Assembly: GCF_002216005.1 (NCBI RefSeq)
Contig: NZ_NIQC01000024.1
Coordinates: 1 to 40,315, forward strand
DNA: 40,315 nt
DNA from: Natranaerobius trueperi
GTDB taxonomy: Bacteria; Bacillota; Natranaerobiia; Natranaerobiales; Natranaerobiaceae
Reading direction: 5' to 3'
How positions within the stretch are numbered: the first letter of the stretch is position 1; every line of letters starts with the position of its first letter. The notes under the pieces are model-generated. The model was given only the letters and a program-made list of their open reading frames with translations. It ran no database searches and had not been told where the DNA came from. Positions 1 through 6,536 of the stretch are shown here, piece after piece. Made by a program: the position numbers and the translations under genes.

Positions 1-220
1 GTTCAGGCTCTTTTGCAGAAACATCAGCTTCTTTTTCAGTTTCGTTAAAAAGCTGCATCTGATCTGGAGTTACTTCACTAGAGCTTCCAAATTGTTTATG
101 TCGGTTAAGCTGGTAGTGTTCTTTGAGTAATTTATTCTCTTTTTCTAACCTGACATTTTCTCGCTCTAATGCAGTACATCTATCTTGTAATTGTTGGATT
201 GCTTTCTCTTGATTTGTCAT
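1..220 (-). CDS. tnpC: IS66 family transposase TnpC, N-terminal part (partial)
   Basis: About 73 codons are visible, starting with ATG at 220-218, and the frame runs off the window edge. The N-terminus is a heptad-rich coiled coil (QQLQDR...LEREN.RLEKENKLLKEHY) followed by the IS66 transposase signature NRHKQFGSSSE, which precedes the zinc-finger and DDE catalytic regions in full-length proteins. Those later regions lie outside the window. It sits 51 nt downstream of tnpB in the same element. The family assignment is firm; whether the full gene is intact cannot be judged here. Confidence 0.88.
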   Translation of the reverse strand, partial: MTNQEKAIQQLQDRCTALERENVRLEKENKLLKEHYQLNRHKQFGSSSEVTPDQMQLFNETEKEADVSAKEPE

Positions 221-271
221 ACTAATTTAATTCGACTTTTTGTACTAAAAACCTTTGAAATCAGTGTTTTT

Positions 272-628
272 TTACAAAATTCTATTTCTGGTTACTTGGT
301 CATGAGCATCTCGTTGATCTAAAGCTAATCCATCGAGTAACCAGCGCAGTTGACGGTAACTTATGCTTACTGTCTGTGTAGTAGTATCATCGGGCCACTG
401 GAATTTACCTTCTTCTAATCTATGGTAGTACAGCCAAAAGCCCGATGAGTCCCAGTAGAGTATTTTGATTTTATCTTTCTTGCGATTACAAAAAGCGAAC
501 AGGCATGGAGAAAATGGATCTAATTCAAAGCTCTGTTGTACTAACACTGCTAAGCCGTCTATTGACTTTCTCAAATCTGTTTTGCCAACTGCCAGGTAGA
601 CTCTTTCTACACTGGCTTCTGTTAGCAT
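272..628 (-). CDS. tnpB: IS66 family accessory protein TnpB
   Basis: A 118-residue protein of the IS66 Orf2/TnpB family, with the typical core VGKTDLRKSIDGLA near residues 14-27, the CLFAFCNRKKDKIKIL block and the DSSGFWLYYHRLEEGKFQWP block. TnpB is required with TnpA for transposition of IS66 elements, although its biochemical role is not settled. The length is normal (about 110-120 aa). Its ATG overlaps the end of tnpA by 7 nt, consistent with translational coupling, and tnpC follows. Confidence 0.92.
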   Translation of the reverse strand: MLTEASVERVYLAVGKTDLRKSIDGLAVLVQQSFELDPFSPCLFAFCNRKKDKIKILYWDSSGFWLYYHRLEEGKFQWPDDTTTQTVSISYRQLRWLLDGLALDQRDAHDQVTRNRIL

Positions 629-969
629 AGTTCCGAAAGAGTCTTTACTAAATCTTTTAGTAATTGTTTATCAAAACCAGGACCTACTTCTATGGAAGCC
701 TGACCTACTTTAACTATCATCTGGGAAGTGTCCTGTTCTACCTGGTTGGCATTATCAACTTTCAACGGAAGCCACTGAGTCTCAGATGTATTATTGTAAT
801 TATTCAAATCCTCATCTTTGTATTTTCTGAGCCAGTAACGCAGTTTAGTGATACTTAAATTGTGTGTATTGCACCATTCTCTAGTGGTCATGCCACTGGA
901 TCTTAACTCAGCTATGTGCTGTTTCCAGCTTTCTCTTCGTTTTTCATATTTGTTTTTAGGTTGTGACAT
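622..969 (-). CDS. tnpA: IS66 family accessory protein TnpA
   Basis: A 115-residue protein. The N-terminal half has the helix-turn-helix character of IS66 TnpA (RRESWKQHIAELRSSGMTTREWCNTHNLSITKLRYWLRKYK); the C-terminal half is a variable domain ending in QLLKDLVKTLSEL, which resembles the C-terminus of many IS66 TnpA proteins. It is the promoter-proximal gene of the element. Its ribosome binding site lies in the 3' arm of a perfect 9-bp hairpin (973-1004), which probably limits translation. Confidence 0.88.
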   Translation of the reverse strand: MSQPKNKYEKRRESWKQHIAELRSSGMTTREWCNTHNLSITKLRYWLRKYKDEDLNNYNNTSETQWLPLKVDNANQVEQDTSQMIVKVGQASIEVGPGFDKQLLKDLVKTLSELC

Positions 970-972
970 GAA

Positions 973-1004
973 AATTCCCCCTACCTTAGTTAGTTGGGGG
1001 AATT
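973..1004 (-). promoter_or_regulatory. tnpA: Hairpin sequestering the tnpA ribosome binding site
   Basis: On the minus strand AATTCCCCC (1004-996) pairs perfectly with GGGGGAATT (981-973), separated by 14 nt. The 3' arm contains the purine-rich ribosome binding site four bases before the tnpA ATG. Such hairpins are known in several insertion sequences (for example IS10 and IS50), where they block translation of transcripts that read in from outside. A similar role is inferred here. Confidence 0.6.
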
Positions 1005-1033
1005 ATGACACAATCTTAGCTGTTTTACTATGT

Positions 1034-1053
1034 GGGGATAGTTTGACGCTTAC
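1034..1053 (-). repeat. IS66 left terminal inverted repeat
   Basis: Read on the minus strand from 1053 the sequence is GTAAGCGTCAAACTATCCCC. The GTAAGCG start is characteristic of IS66-family ends. The partner repeat is outside the window, so the exact length of the repeat is unknown. Confidence 0.65.
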
Positions 1054-1110
1054 AAAAGGTTATTTCACTGTATATTTCTATTATATATTATTATTTTATA
1101 AATGTTAATA

Positions 1111-1154
1111 TTTAGGAAAAATATCATTAAGGTTTTCCTAAAAACAACCTTAAT
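1111..1154. repeat. Two interlaced perfect inverted repeats
   Basis: TTTAGGAAAA (1111-1120) is complementary to TTTTCCTAAA (1133-1142), and ATTAAGGTT (1126-1134) is complementary to AACCTTAAT (1146-1154). The two stems interlock and compete at 1133-1134. The block lies between the IS66 end and the terminator of the proX-like gene. It may be a second terminator stem or a leftover of older insertions; no function can be assigned. Confidence 0.45.
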
Positions 1155-1159
1155 AAATT

Positions 1160-1190
1160 AAAAGCACCCTTCTGTATAGAGAAAGGTGCC
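1160..1190 (-). terminator. Rho-independent terminator of the proX-like gene
   Basis: On the minus strand, 19 nt after the stop codon, GCACCTTTCT and AGAAGGGTGC form a stem (with G-U pairing) around a 6-nt loop, followed by TTTTAATTT. It ends transcription of the gene at 1209-1697. Confidence 0.7.
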
Positions 1191-1208
1191 TAGTTTATTT
1201 TACTAAGA

Positions 1209-1697
1209 TTATATTTTAAGAAAACAATACTTATTACCTACCCAATCTAAATACTTTACAAAGTCATTATACGAAATGGTAATGCTCTCTGTATTTACAT
1301 TAGGGTGAAATGTAATATTATCTTGATTTTGAACATCTTGATCTATGATAACTTGTACCTCATTTTCAGTATCATTTATTAAACCAAAAGGAGATACAGA
1401 ACCTTGTTCTAAATCTAGATATTTACTTAATCTACGAGCTGAAGCAAAACTCAATCTACTACTATCTATTTGAGATGCTAATTTTTTTAAATCAACAACT
1501 TTTTCACTTGTTAAAATTACTAAAAAATGATTTTTCCCTTTATAATCTCGCAAAAATAGATTCTTACAATGTGTTTTTTCCGTTTCAGGAACTTGTTCAA
1601 CTGTTTCTTCAATAGTATAAACCGGTTCATGTTTATACGCTTTATAGTCAATATTTAGACTATCTAGTGTTTTGTAAACCTTATCTTGATTTGACAC
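1209..1697 (-). CDS. proX: Prolyl-tRNA editing protein (ProX / YbaK-EbsC family deacylase)
   Basis: A 162-residue cytoplasmic protein of the YbaK/ProXp family, which hydrolyses mischarged tRNA(Pro), usually alanyl-tRNA(Pro), and so protects translation from proline-to-alanine errors. Visible signatures are the catalytic lysine region HCKNLFLRD (Lys45), the HFLVILTSEKVVDLKKLA strand-helix, and GSVSPFGL near residues 99-106, typical of ProXp-ala. The length is normal for stand-alone members. The start is GTG at 1697-1695, about 7 nt after a GGAGGG ribosome binding site; an overlapping ATG at 1699 is out of frame. It appears monocistronic, with its own terminator downstream. The subfamily (alanine specificity) is less certain than the family. 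Confidence 0.88.
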   Translation of the reverse strand: MSNQDKVYKTLDSLNIDYKAYKHEPVYTIEETVEQVPETEKTHCKNLFLRDYKGKNHFLVILTSEKVVDLKKLASQIDSSRLSFASARRLSKYLDLEQGSVSPFGLINDTENEVQVIIDQDVQNQDNITFHPNVNTESITISYNDFVKYLDWVGNKYCFLKI

Positions 1698-2266
1698 ATA
1701 TATCCCTCCATCTAATATTATTTAAGTAAACACATTATTCACCAGTTTCCTATGTTTTTTGAATAGAGTAAATACTTTCCAACTATTCTGAAGATCCCCC
1801 CCCTCTTTAATCATGACTAAATTATTTTTTGGTTATATATTTCACATTAATTAATATAAATTCGCTATTTTCATCAATATTCCTCTATATAAATAATATA
1901 ATTACCAGAAATTTTAAATATTACCCTTACCATGTTGTCAAATTAAAATGACCTAATTAAGATTAAAAAGAAAACAAAAATTACCCAATTTTACTGAATT
2001 ATCGTAAAATTTTTAAACTCTAATAACAAATATTACCGAGAAATCTTAATTGTTTAGCTTACATATATTACAGTTGGAAATTAGTTCAATTCAATATTGC
2101 AATTAAGGAAACTACACCTTATAATAAGAGTAAAATAAGGTGTATAAAATTACTTATACACCAGTAATTACTAACTATACCTAATTACTTAAGAGTATGA
2201 AAGGCAATAAACAAAGATAAAATAAACCATAGGAATATATTTAGACACATTGAAAGGAGCAAAGAT
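1698..2266. other. Long AT-rich intergenic region between divergent genes
   Basis: No coding potential is visible on either strand. The region must hold the promoters of the divergent genes at 1697 (minus) and 2267 (plus), but I see no convincing consensus pair. The only clear structure is the set of competing inverted repeats at 2113-2162. Confidence 0.5.
2113..2162 (+). promoter_or_regulatory. Competing inverted repeats upstream of the YdcZ-like gene
   Basis: TACACCTTAT (2113-2122) pairs with ATAAGGTGTA (2135-2144). The second arm also begins GGTGTATAA (2139-2147), which pairs with TTATACACC (2154-2162). Both stems are perfect (10 bp and 9 bp) and cannot form together. This could be a leader RNA switch or a repeated operator half-site (GGTGTA/TACACC three times). 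It ends about 105 nt before the gene at 2267. Confidence 0.5.
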
Positions 2267-2701
2267 ATGGTACAAGGAATTATTTATTCAATACTTGCAG
2301 GTATTTTTGTATCATTACAAGGGGTATTTAACACTAGATTAAGTGAAGAAGTAGATTTGTGGCACACAAATACTTGGGTACATAGCACAGGCTTCTTTCT
2401 TGCAGTAGCCTTAATGTTTATTTTCGAAGGGCCTCCAAACTTTACAAATATTACAAATGTAAGGTTTGATTACCTATTAGGTGGAGTATTAGCAGTACTT
2501 ATAGTTTTTTCTATTATGAAAGGTATAGGTGCGTTAGGTGTAAGTCACTCTGTAACTATATTAATTGTAACACAAATAACCGTCAGTATGATCATTAGTA
2601 TCTTTGGTTTGTTTGGTGACCCTGCTGTTAGTTTATCGCCAACAGACATAATAGGAGTTGTTTTAATGATTATTGGAGTTTTAATGTATCAAATATTTTA
2701 A
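2267..2701 (+). CDS. YdcZ-type DMT-family membrane protein (DUF606)
   Basis: A 144-residue integral membrane protein with about five hydrophobic helices (roughly residues 3-22, 38-54, 68-88, 95-115 and 124-143). The opening GIIYSILAGIFVSLQGVFNTRLSE and the closing DIIGVVLMIIGVLMYQIF are typical of the DUF606/YdcZ family, half-size members of the drug/metabolite transporter superfamily. Such five-helix proteins usually act as dimers, often as adjacent pairs; only one copy is present here. The substrate is unknown. The ATG at 2267 has an AAAGGAGC ribosome binding site. Upstream lie the competing inverted repeats at 2113-2162, which may regulate it. Confidence 0.82.
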   Translation: MVQGIIYSILAGIFVSLQGVFNTRLSEEVDLWHTNTWVHSTGFFLAVALMFIFEGPPNFTNITNVRFDYLLGGVLAVLIVFSIMKGIGALGVSHSVTILIVTQITVSMIISIFGLFGDPAVSLSPTDIIGVVLMIIGVLMYQIF

Positions 2702-2816
2702 AAAATTTATGATGATTCTTTAAAATCAACCTAAATAGTTTATATTAAATCATATTCCACAGTTATGTATATTTAACTAATTGTTAAAATTGTATAATAA
2801 TACTTCAGAAACAAAA

Positions 2817-2838
2817 TGTTGCAGCCTTAGCTGCAACA
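2817..2838 (-). terminator. Rho-independent terminator of the C_GCAxxG gene
   Basis: TGTTGCAGC and GCTGCAACA form a perfect 9-bp stem with a 4-nt loop. On the minus strand it is followed by TTTTGTTT, just downstream of the gene ending at 2848. Confidence 0.85.
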
Positions 2839-2847
2839 TAGATAATC

Positions 2848-3306
2848 TTAATACTTGTATATCAGTTCTACTGTTTTTTCAGCTACTATTCCTGTAAAGT
2901 AAATACACTGATCTAAATGTTCTTGACTTCCAAATTGATAATCTTTAATAAGAGCTCTACAACAGTTACTGTGGTTTTCTTTTACAAACCAATCATGTAA
3001 TTCTTTTGAAGCTTTCATTATTTTTTCATTATCTTTTTTAAATTCAGCTCGTCCAAAAACTAGACCTAATGCCATAATCCCTCCTGATACTGCCCCACAA
3101 GAACATCCTGCTCCGCCAAACCCTATAGGAAAGCCAGAAGCTAATTTTACTACGTCTTTGGGGAGCGGTTCCTCTAAAAGCTCGTTAATTGTATATAATA
3201 TTGCTTCAGAGCATAAGTAGTCACCTTCACGATAATGTTTCTCTGCTTTCTCACGAGCTTTTTGTTTCATTTGTTTTTCACTTATCTTAGAAATTGCACT
3301 TAACAA
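2848..3306 (-). CDS. C_GCAxxG_C_C family (redox-active) protein
   Basis: A 152-residue soluble protein matching the C_GCAxxG_C_C family, which is common in anaerobes and is thought to be redox-active or metal-binding; no reaction is established. The family cysteines are visible in order: LCSEAIL (Cys32), GAGCSCGAVSGG (Cys68, Cys70), NCCRAL (Cys115-116) and DQC (Cys134). The glycine-rich segment GFPIGFGGAGCSCGAVSGGIMALGL lies between two helical parts. The start is TTG at 3306-3304, 7 nt after AAGGAGGGG; no better ATG lies nearby. It has its own terminator and stands downstream of the pyr operon terminator, so it is probably a separate transcript. Confidence 0.85.
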   Translation of the reverse strand: MLSAISKISEKQMKQKAREKAEKHYREGDYLCSEAILYTINELLEEPLPKDVVKLASGFPIGFGGAGCSCGAVSGGIMALGLVFGRAEFKKDNEKIMKASKELHDWFVKENHSNCCRALIKDYQFGSQEHLDQCIYFTGIVAEKTVELIYKY

Positions 3307-3427
3307 AATATCCCCTCCTTGAAATTGTATTCTTATACTTAAATTATATAGGTGCTAAATTTTAGTAACAAATAGTTTTTATAAATATTACCAACGGGTT
3401 GTATAGCTATTTTTTATACAGATGGAT

Positions 3428-3469
3428 AAAAAGAACTGTACCCCTAAATATAGAGGTACAGTTCTTTTT
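3428..3469 (-). terminator. Terminator of the pyr operon
   Basis: AAAAAGAACTGTACC (3428-3442) is perfectly complementary to GGTACAGTTCTTTTT (3455-3469). On the minus strand the stem ends in a run of T. The 5' arm overlaps the pyrE stop codon, so termination follows immediately after pyrE. Confidence 0.88.
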
Positions 3470-4046
3470 ATCTACTTCCTGGTTTTATAGGTCGACCATA
3501 CTTTTCACATAAAGGACAGTCATCTGGTTCATATGCTTCTAGGTCTAATTTTAATAATGCATGATATTTATCTTTATAATCACTTAATTTACTTTTCTTA
3601 ATATCTTTACACCTATCTACAAGTACTGCAATATCTTTAACTTCTCCACCAGCATCTTCTACTACATCTATTACTTCCTTAACAGAACCACCCGTAGTAA
3701 CTACATCTTCTACAACTAATACTTTTGCACCTTTAGGTATCTCAAAGCCACGACGTAGTTTCATTACTCCATCCTCTCGTTCAGTAAAAAGTCCAAAGAC
3801 ATTATAATGTTTTGCAATTTCATAAGATAAAGTAATACCACCAACGGCAGGTCCAATTACTAAATCATACTCACCTGTTAACTTCTTAGTTAGCTCTTTA
3901 ACTAATATTTCTGTATAATATGGTGATTTTAAAACTTGAGCACATTGAATATAGTGGCTTCCATGTTTACCGGATGTATAAAGGTAATGTCCTTCCATAA
4001 TAGCACCCGCTTCTTTAAATAAGTTATATATTTTTTGTTGATACAT
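3468..4046 (-). CDS. pyrE: Orotate phosphoribosyltransferase
   Basis: A 192-residue enzyme that joins orotate to PRPP to give orotidine 5'-phosphate, the fifth step of UMP synthesis. The PRPP-binding motif VLVVEDVVTTGGSV is clear. The C-terminal CPLCEKYGRPIKPGSR block is typical of the Thermus-type OPRT subfamily. The start is ATG at 4046-4044, after GGGAGG; an in-frame extension reaching 4121 lies inside pyrF and has no ribosome binding site. It begins 1 nt after the pyrF stop and is the last gene of the pyr operon. Its stop codon overlaps the operon terminator. Confidence 0.95.
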   Translation of the reverse strand: MYQQKIYNLFKEAGAIMEGHYLYTSGKHGSHYIQCAQVLKSPYYTEILVKELTKKLTGEYDLVIGPAVGGITLSYEIAKHYNVFGLFTEREDGVMKLRRGFEIPKGAKVLVVEDVVTTGGSVKEVIDVVEDAGGEVKDIAVLVDRCKDIKKSKLSDYKDKYHALLKLDLEAYEPDDCPLCEKYGRPIKPGSR

Positions 4047-4047
4047 A

Positions 4048-4785
4048 CTAAAAACCTCCCTCGTAATTAAACATTTCTTCGTATATTTTTGAAACTGCAT
4101 GTATTTTCGACTCTCGGTCATGATAACCTGTTATTGGACGTCCGATAACCAAATGAGTTGAACCTTTTTGTAACGCTTCTTTTGGTGAAAGAGTCCTTTT
4201 TTGATCACCCTTTGTTGAAAATTTAGGTCTAATACCAGGTGTGACTATAGAAAAGTTCTCAGGACAAGCTTCACTTATAATAGCTGCTTCTTTTGCAGAA
4301 GCGACAACCCCGTCAAGGCCTGATGATTTAGCTAGTAAAGCATACTCTTTTACTTTTTGTTCAATCGAACCAGAAAATCCAATTTCCTTTTGGAATGTTT
4401 CATTATCAATACTAGTCAAGATAGTAACACCTAAAATTTTAGGTGGGGTTATCCCTAAGTGTTCTGCTTTATTTTGTACATGTTCGACTGTTCTTTCCAT
4501 CATTTCTCTCCCTCCTGAAATATGGAGGTTAAACATAGAAACACCTAGTTCAGTTAAAACTTTACCTGTTTTAGCAACTGTATTTGGAATATCATGACAT
4601 TTTAAATCAAGGAAAACTTGTTTATCATATTTTCGTAGTTTTTTTATTATTTCTGGACCCGCTGAATAAAAAAGCTCCATTCCAACTTTGTAATAATTAA
4701 CCTGGTCTCCCAATTGTTCTACTATTGCTATTGCTTCTTTTTCTGAAGATACATCTAAGGCCACAATCAGTTTATCGTTATTCAA
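4048..4785 (-). CDS. pyrF: Orotidine 5'-phosphate decarboxylase
   Basis: A 245-residue TIM-barrel enzyme that decarboxylates OMP to UMP, the last step of the pathway. The catalytic DxKxxD motif is seen as DLKCHDIPNTV (Asp60, Lys62, Asp65), with the phosphate-binding segments TPGIRP and LVIGRPITG near the C-terminus. The length is normal for the bacterial type-I enzyme. The start is TTG at 4785-4783, 7 nt after GGGAGG. It lies between pyrD (20 nt upstream) and pyrE (1 nt downstream) in the operon. Confidence 0.96.
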   Translation of the reverse strand: MNNDKLIVALDVSSEKEAIAIVEQLGDQVNYYKVGMELFYSAGPEIIKKLRKYDKQVFLDLKCHDIPNTVAKTGKVLTELGVSMFNLHISGGREMMERTVEHVQNKAEHLGITPPKILGVTILTSIDNETFQKEIGFSGSIEQKVKEYALLAKSSGLDGVVASAKEAAIISEACPENFSIVTPGIRPKFSTKGDQKRTLSPKEALQKGSTHLVIGRPITGYHDRESKIHAVSKIYEEMFNYEGGF

Positions 4786-4805
4786 ATTATTTCCCTCCCA
4801 AAGTT

Positions 4806-5732
4806 TTAATTATTTCTATGAGAAAGACCCACTAACTCTTCGATGTCAGTAATACCTTCATCTATACAGTACTTTTCTAGCCCCTCAATAATTTCTTTAC
4901 TAACAGTTGGGTTCATAAAATTTGCGGTACCAACAGCGATAGCAGATGCACCTGCTATTATCATTTCTATAGCATCATTTACATTTGATATACCTCCGAG
5001 TCCCATTATCGGAACATTAACTACTTGACTTACCTCAAAAACACATCGAAGAGCAATTGGTTTAATTGCTGGGCCAGATAAACCTGCTACTTCATTATCA
5101 AATACTGGTTTTTTACTATCTAGTGAAATAGCCATACCTTTAAGTGTATTAATTAACGAAAGAGCTGAAGTACCTCCTTGTTCACAAGCTCTAGCAATAG
5201 TTTTGATATCTGTTACATTTGGTGTTAACTTAGTTATAATTGGTAAATCAGTATTATCTTTAACTGTATTAACTACGTCAAAAGTAAGTTCAGGGTCTAC
5301 ACCAAAAGCTAGACCACCTTTTTTTACATTCGGACACGATACATTAATTTCAAGACCTTTAATATTTTCACACTTTGAGAGTTTTTCAGCTAACCTAGCA
5401 TATTCTTCAAGCTTATTACCAGAAATATTTACAATGACGTTTATATCTCTTTGTTTCAAAGTCTCAAGAATATTATCTATAAAATAATCTACACCTGGGT
5501 TCATAAGACCAATAGAATTCAAAAGACCTGAAGGAGTTTCATAAAGTCTAGTTCCTGTATTTCCGTCTCTAGGTTCTAATGTAAGTCCTTTAACTACAAC
5601 TGCACCTAAATCTGAAGGATCAACAACTGGTTGATATTCAGTACCAAAACCAAAGGTACCTGATGCTACTGCTACAGGGTTTTTCATATTAATACCTGCA
5701 AAATTCACTCGTAAATCAACACAATTATTCAT
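4806..5732 (-). CDS. pyrD: Dihydroorotate dehydrogenase, class 1B catalytic subunit
   Basis: A 308-residue FMN enzyme that oxidises dihydroorotate to orotate. Class 1B is indicated by the catalytic cysteine in [12 protein letters not shown] (Cys133) and by the adjacent pyrK, which supplies the FAD/2Fe-2S subunit that passes electrons to NAD+. Conserved FMN/substrate segments include [15 protein letters not shown] and [21 protein letters not shown]. The start is ATG at 5732-5730, downstream of AGGTG; an upstream in-frame extension to 5768 lies inside pyrK. It overlaps the pyrK end by 8 nt, suggesting translational coupling and balanced subunit synthesis. Confidence 0.95.
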   Translation of the reverse strand: MNNCVDLRVNFAGINMKNPVAVASGTFGFGTEYQPVVDPSDLGAVVVKGLTLEPRDGNTGTRLYETPSGLLNSIGLMNPGVDYFIDNILETLKQRDINVIVNISGNKLEEYARLAEKLSKCENIKGLEINVSCPNVKKGGLAFGVDPELTFDVVNTVKDNTDLPIITKLTPNVTDIKTIARACEQGGTSALSLINTLKGMAISLDSKKPVFDNEVAGLSGPAIKPIALRCVFEVSQVVNVPIMGLGGISNVNDAIEMIIAGASAIAVGTANFMNPTVSKEIIEGLEKYCIDEGITDIEELVGLSHRNN

Positions 5733-6534
5733 TAATAAACACCTCATTTCCAGAAAAAACAGGTCCATCTGTACATACTTGTTTTAAATTAGTTTTACAG
5801 GTACAACCAAGACATGCACCAACACCACAAGCCATTGTTTTTTCTAATGAAACCTGTACTGAAATATCTCTAGGTACCATTAGATTATTTACAGTTTTCA
5901 TCATTTCTTCTCTACCACATGTATAACAAAAATCATATTGGTTATCTAAAAGGTCTAACTTTAACAGATCTATTACTGTTCCCTGATAATTATAGCTACC
6001 ATCATCAGTTGAAATCTCAGTTGTTATACCTAAATCTATAAAAGGCTTTATGAGAGGAAGTTCTTCTTTGTTTTTTAAGCCTGCTAGTAACTTAACGTGA
6101 TGGCCTTGATTTTGTAATGATTGTGCTAAAAGAAATAATGGGAAAACTCCAATACCTCCAGCTACTAATAAAAGATTTTTTTGTTCATCCCACCTATATT
6201 TAAAACCCTTACCTAGAGGTCCCATTATTTTTAATTTATCAGTGGAACGTAACTGAGATAGTAATTTAGTACCTTTTCCTACAACTCTATATACAACTGA
6301 TGCATAACCTTGTTCTTTATCAAGGTCGTAAATACTTAATGGTCTAGGAAGAAGTGGGTCTGTAGAAAAACCCATTTCTTCCTGAGCCATTAAAATATTT
6401 ATAAATTGACCTGGTTCACCTAGAGAACTTATTTTAGGAGATTTTAATACTAATTGATAACAATCTTTTGTAATGGGCTTATTAGATACGACTACAGTCT
6501 TTTCACTAACCCATTTTTGTTTAATTGTACTCAT
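5725..6534 (-). CDS. pyrK: Dihydroorotate dehydrogenase electron transfer subunit
   Basis: A 269-residue ferredoxin-reductase-like subunit of class 1B dihydroorotate dehydrogenase. The FAD-binding motif RPLSIY (residues 64-69), the NAD-binding [13 protein letters not shown] (121-133) and the C-terminal 2Fe-2S cluster motif [11 protein letters not shown]...VC (Cys236, 241, 244, 254) are all present. It passes electrons from FMN in PyrD to NAD+. The ATG at 6534 follows AAAGGAG. The gene begins 2 nt after carB ends and overlaps pyrD by 8 nt. Confidence 0.95.
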   Translation of the reverse strand: MSTIKQKWVSEKTVVVSNKPITKDCYQLVLKSPKISSLGEPGQFINILMAQEEMGFSTDPLLPRPLSIYDLDKEQGYASVVYRVVGKGTKLLSQLRSTDKLKIMGPLGKGFKYRWDEQKNLLLVAGGIGVFPLFLLAQSLQNQGHHVKLLAGLKNKEELPLIKPFIDLGITTEISTDDGSYNYQGTVIDLLKLDLLDNQYDFCYTCGREEMMKTVNNLMVPRDISVQVSLEKTMACGVGACLGCTCKTNLKQVCTDGPVFSGNEVFINE

Positions 6535-6536
6535 TT

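Larger units (their letters stand above)
1..1053 (-). mobile_element. IS66-family insertion sequence, left part (continues beyond the window)
   Basis: The minus strand carries the three-gene order typical of IS66 elements, tnpA-tnpB-tnpC, read from an end at about 1053. That end, read on the minus strand, begins GTAAGCGTC, as IS66 terminal repeats typically do. The eight bases outside it (1054-1061) would be the target duplication if the element inserted in the usual way; the other end lies before base 1, so this cannot be confirmed. All three reading frames are open as far as visible, so the copy may be intact. Confidence 0.88.

Noticed and set aside
664-1108. Plus-strand open frames opposite the IS66 genes.
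   Set aside because: They are antisense shadows of tnpA/tnpB without ribosome binding sites or recognisable protein character.
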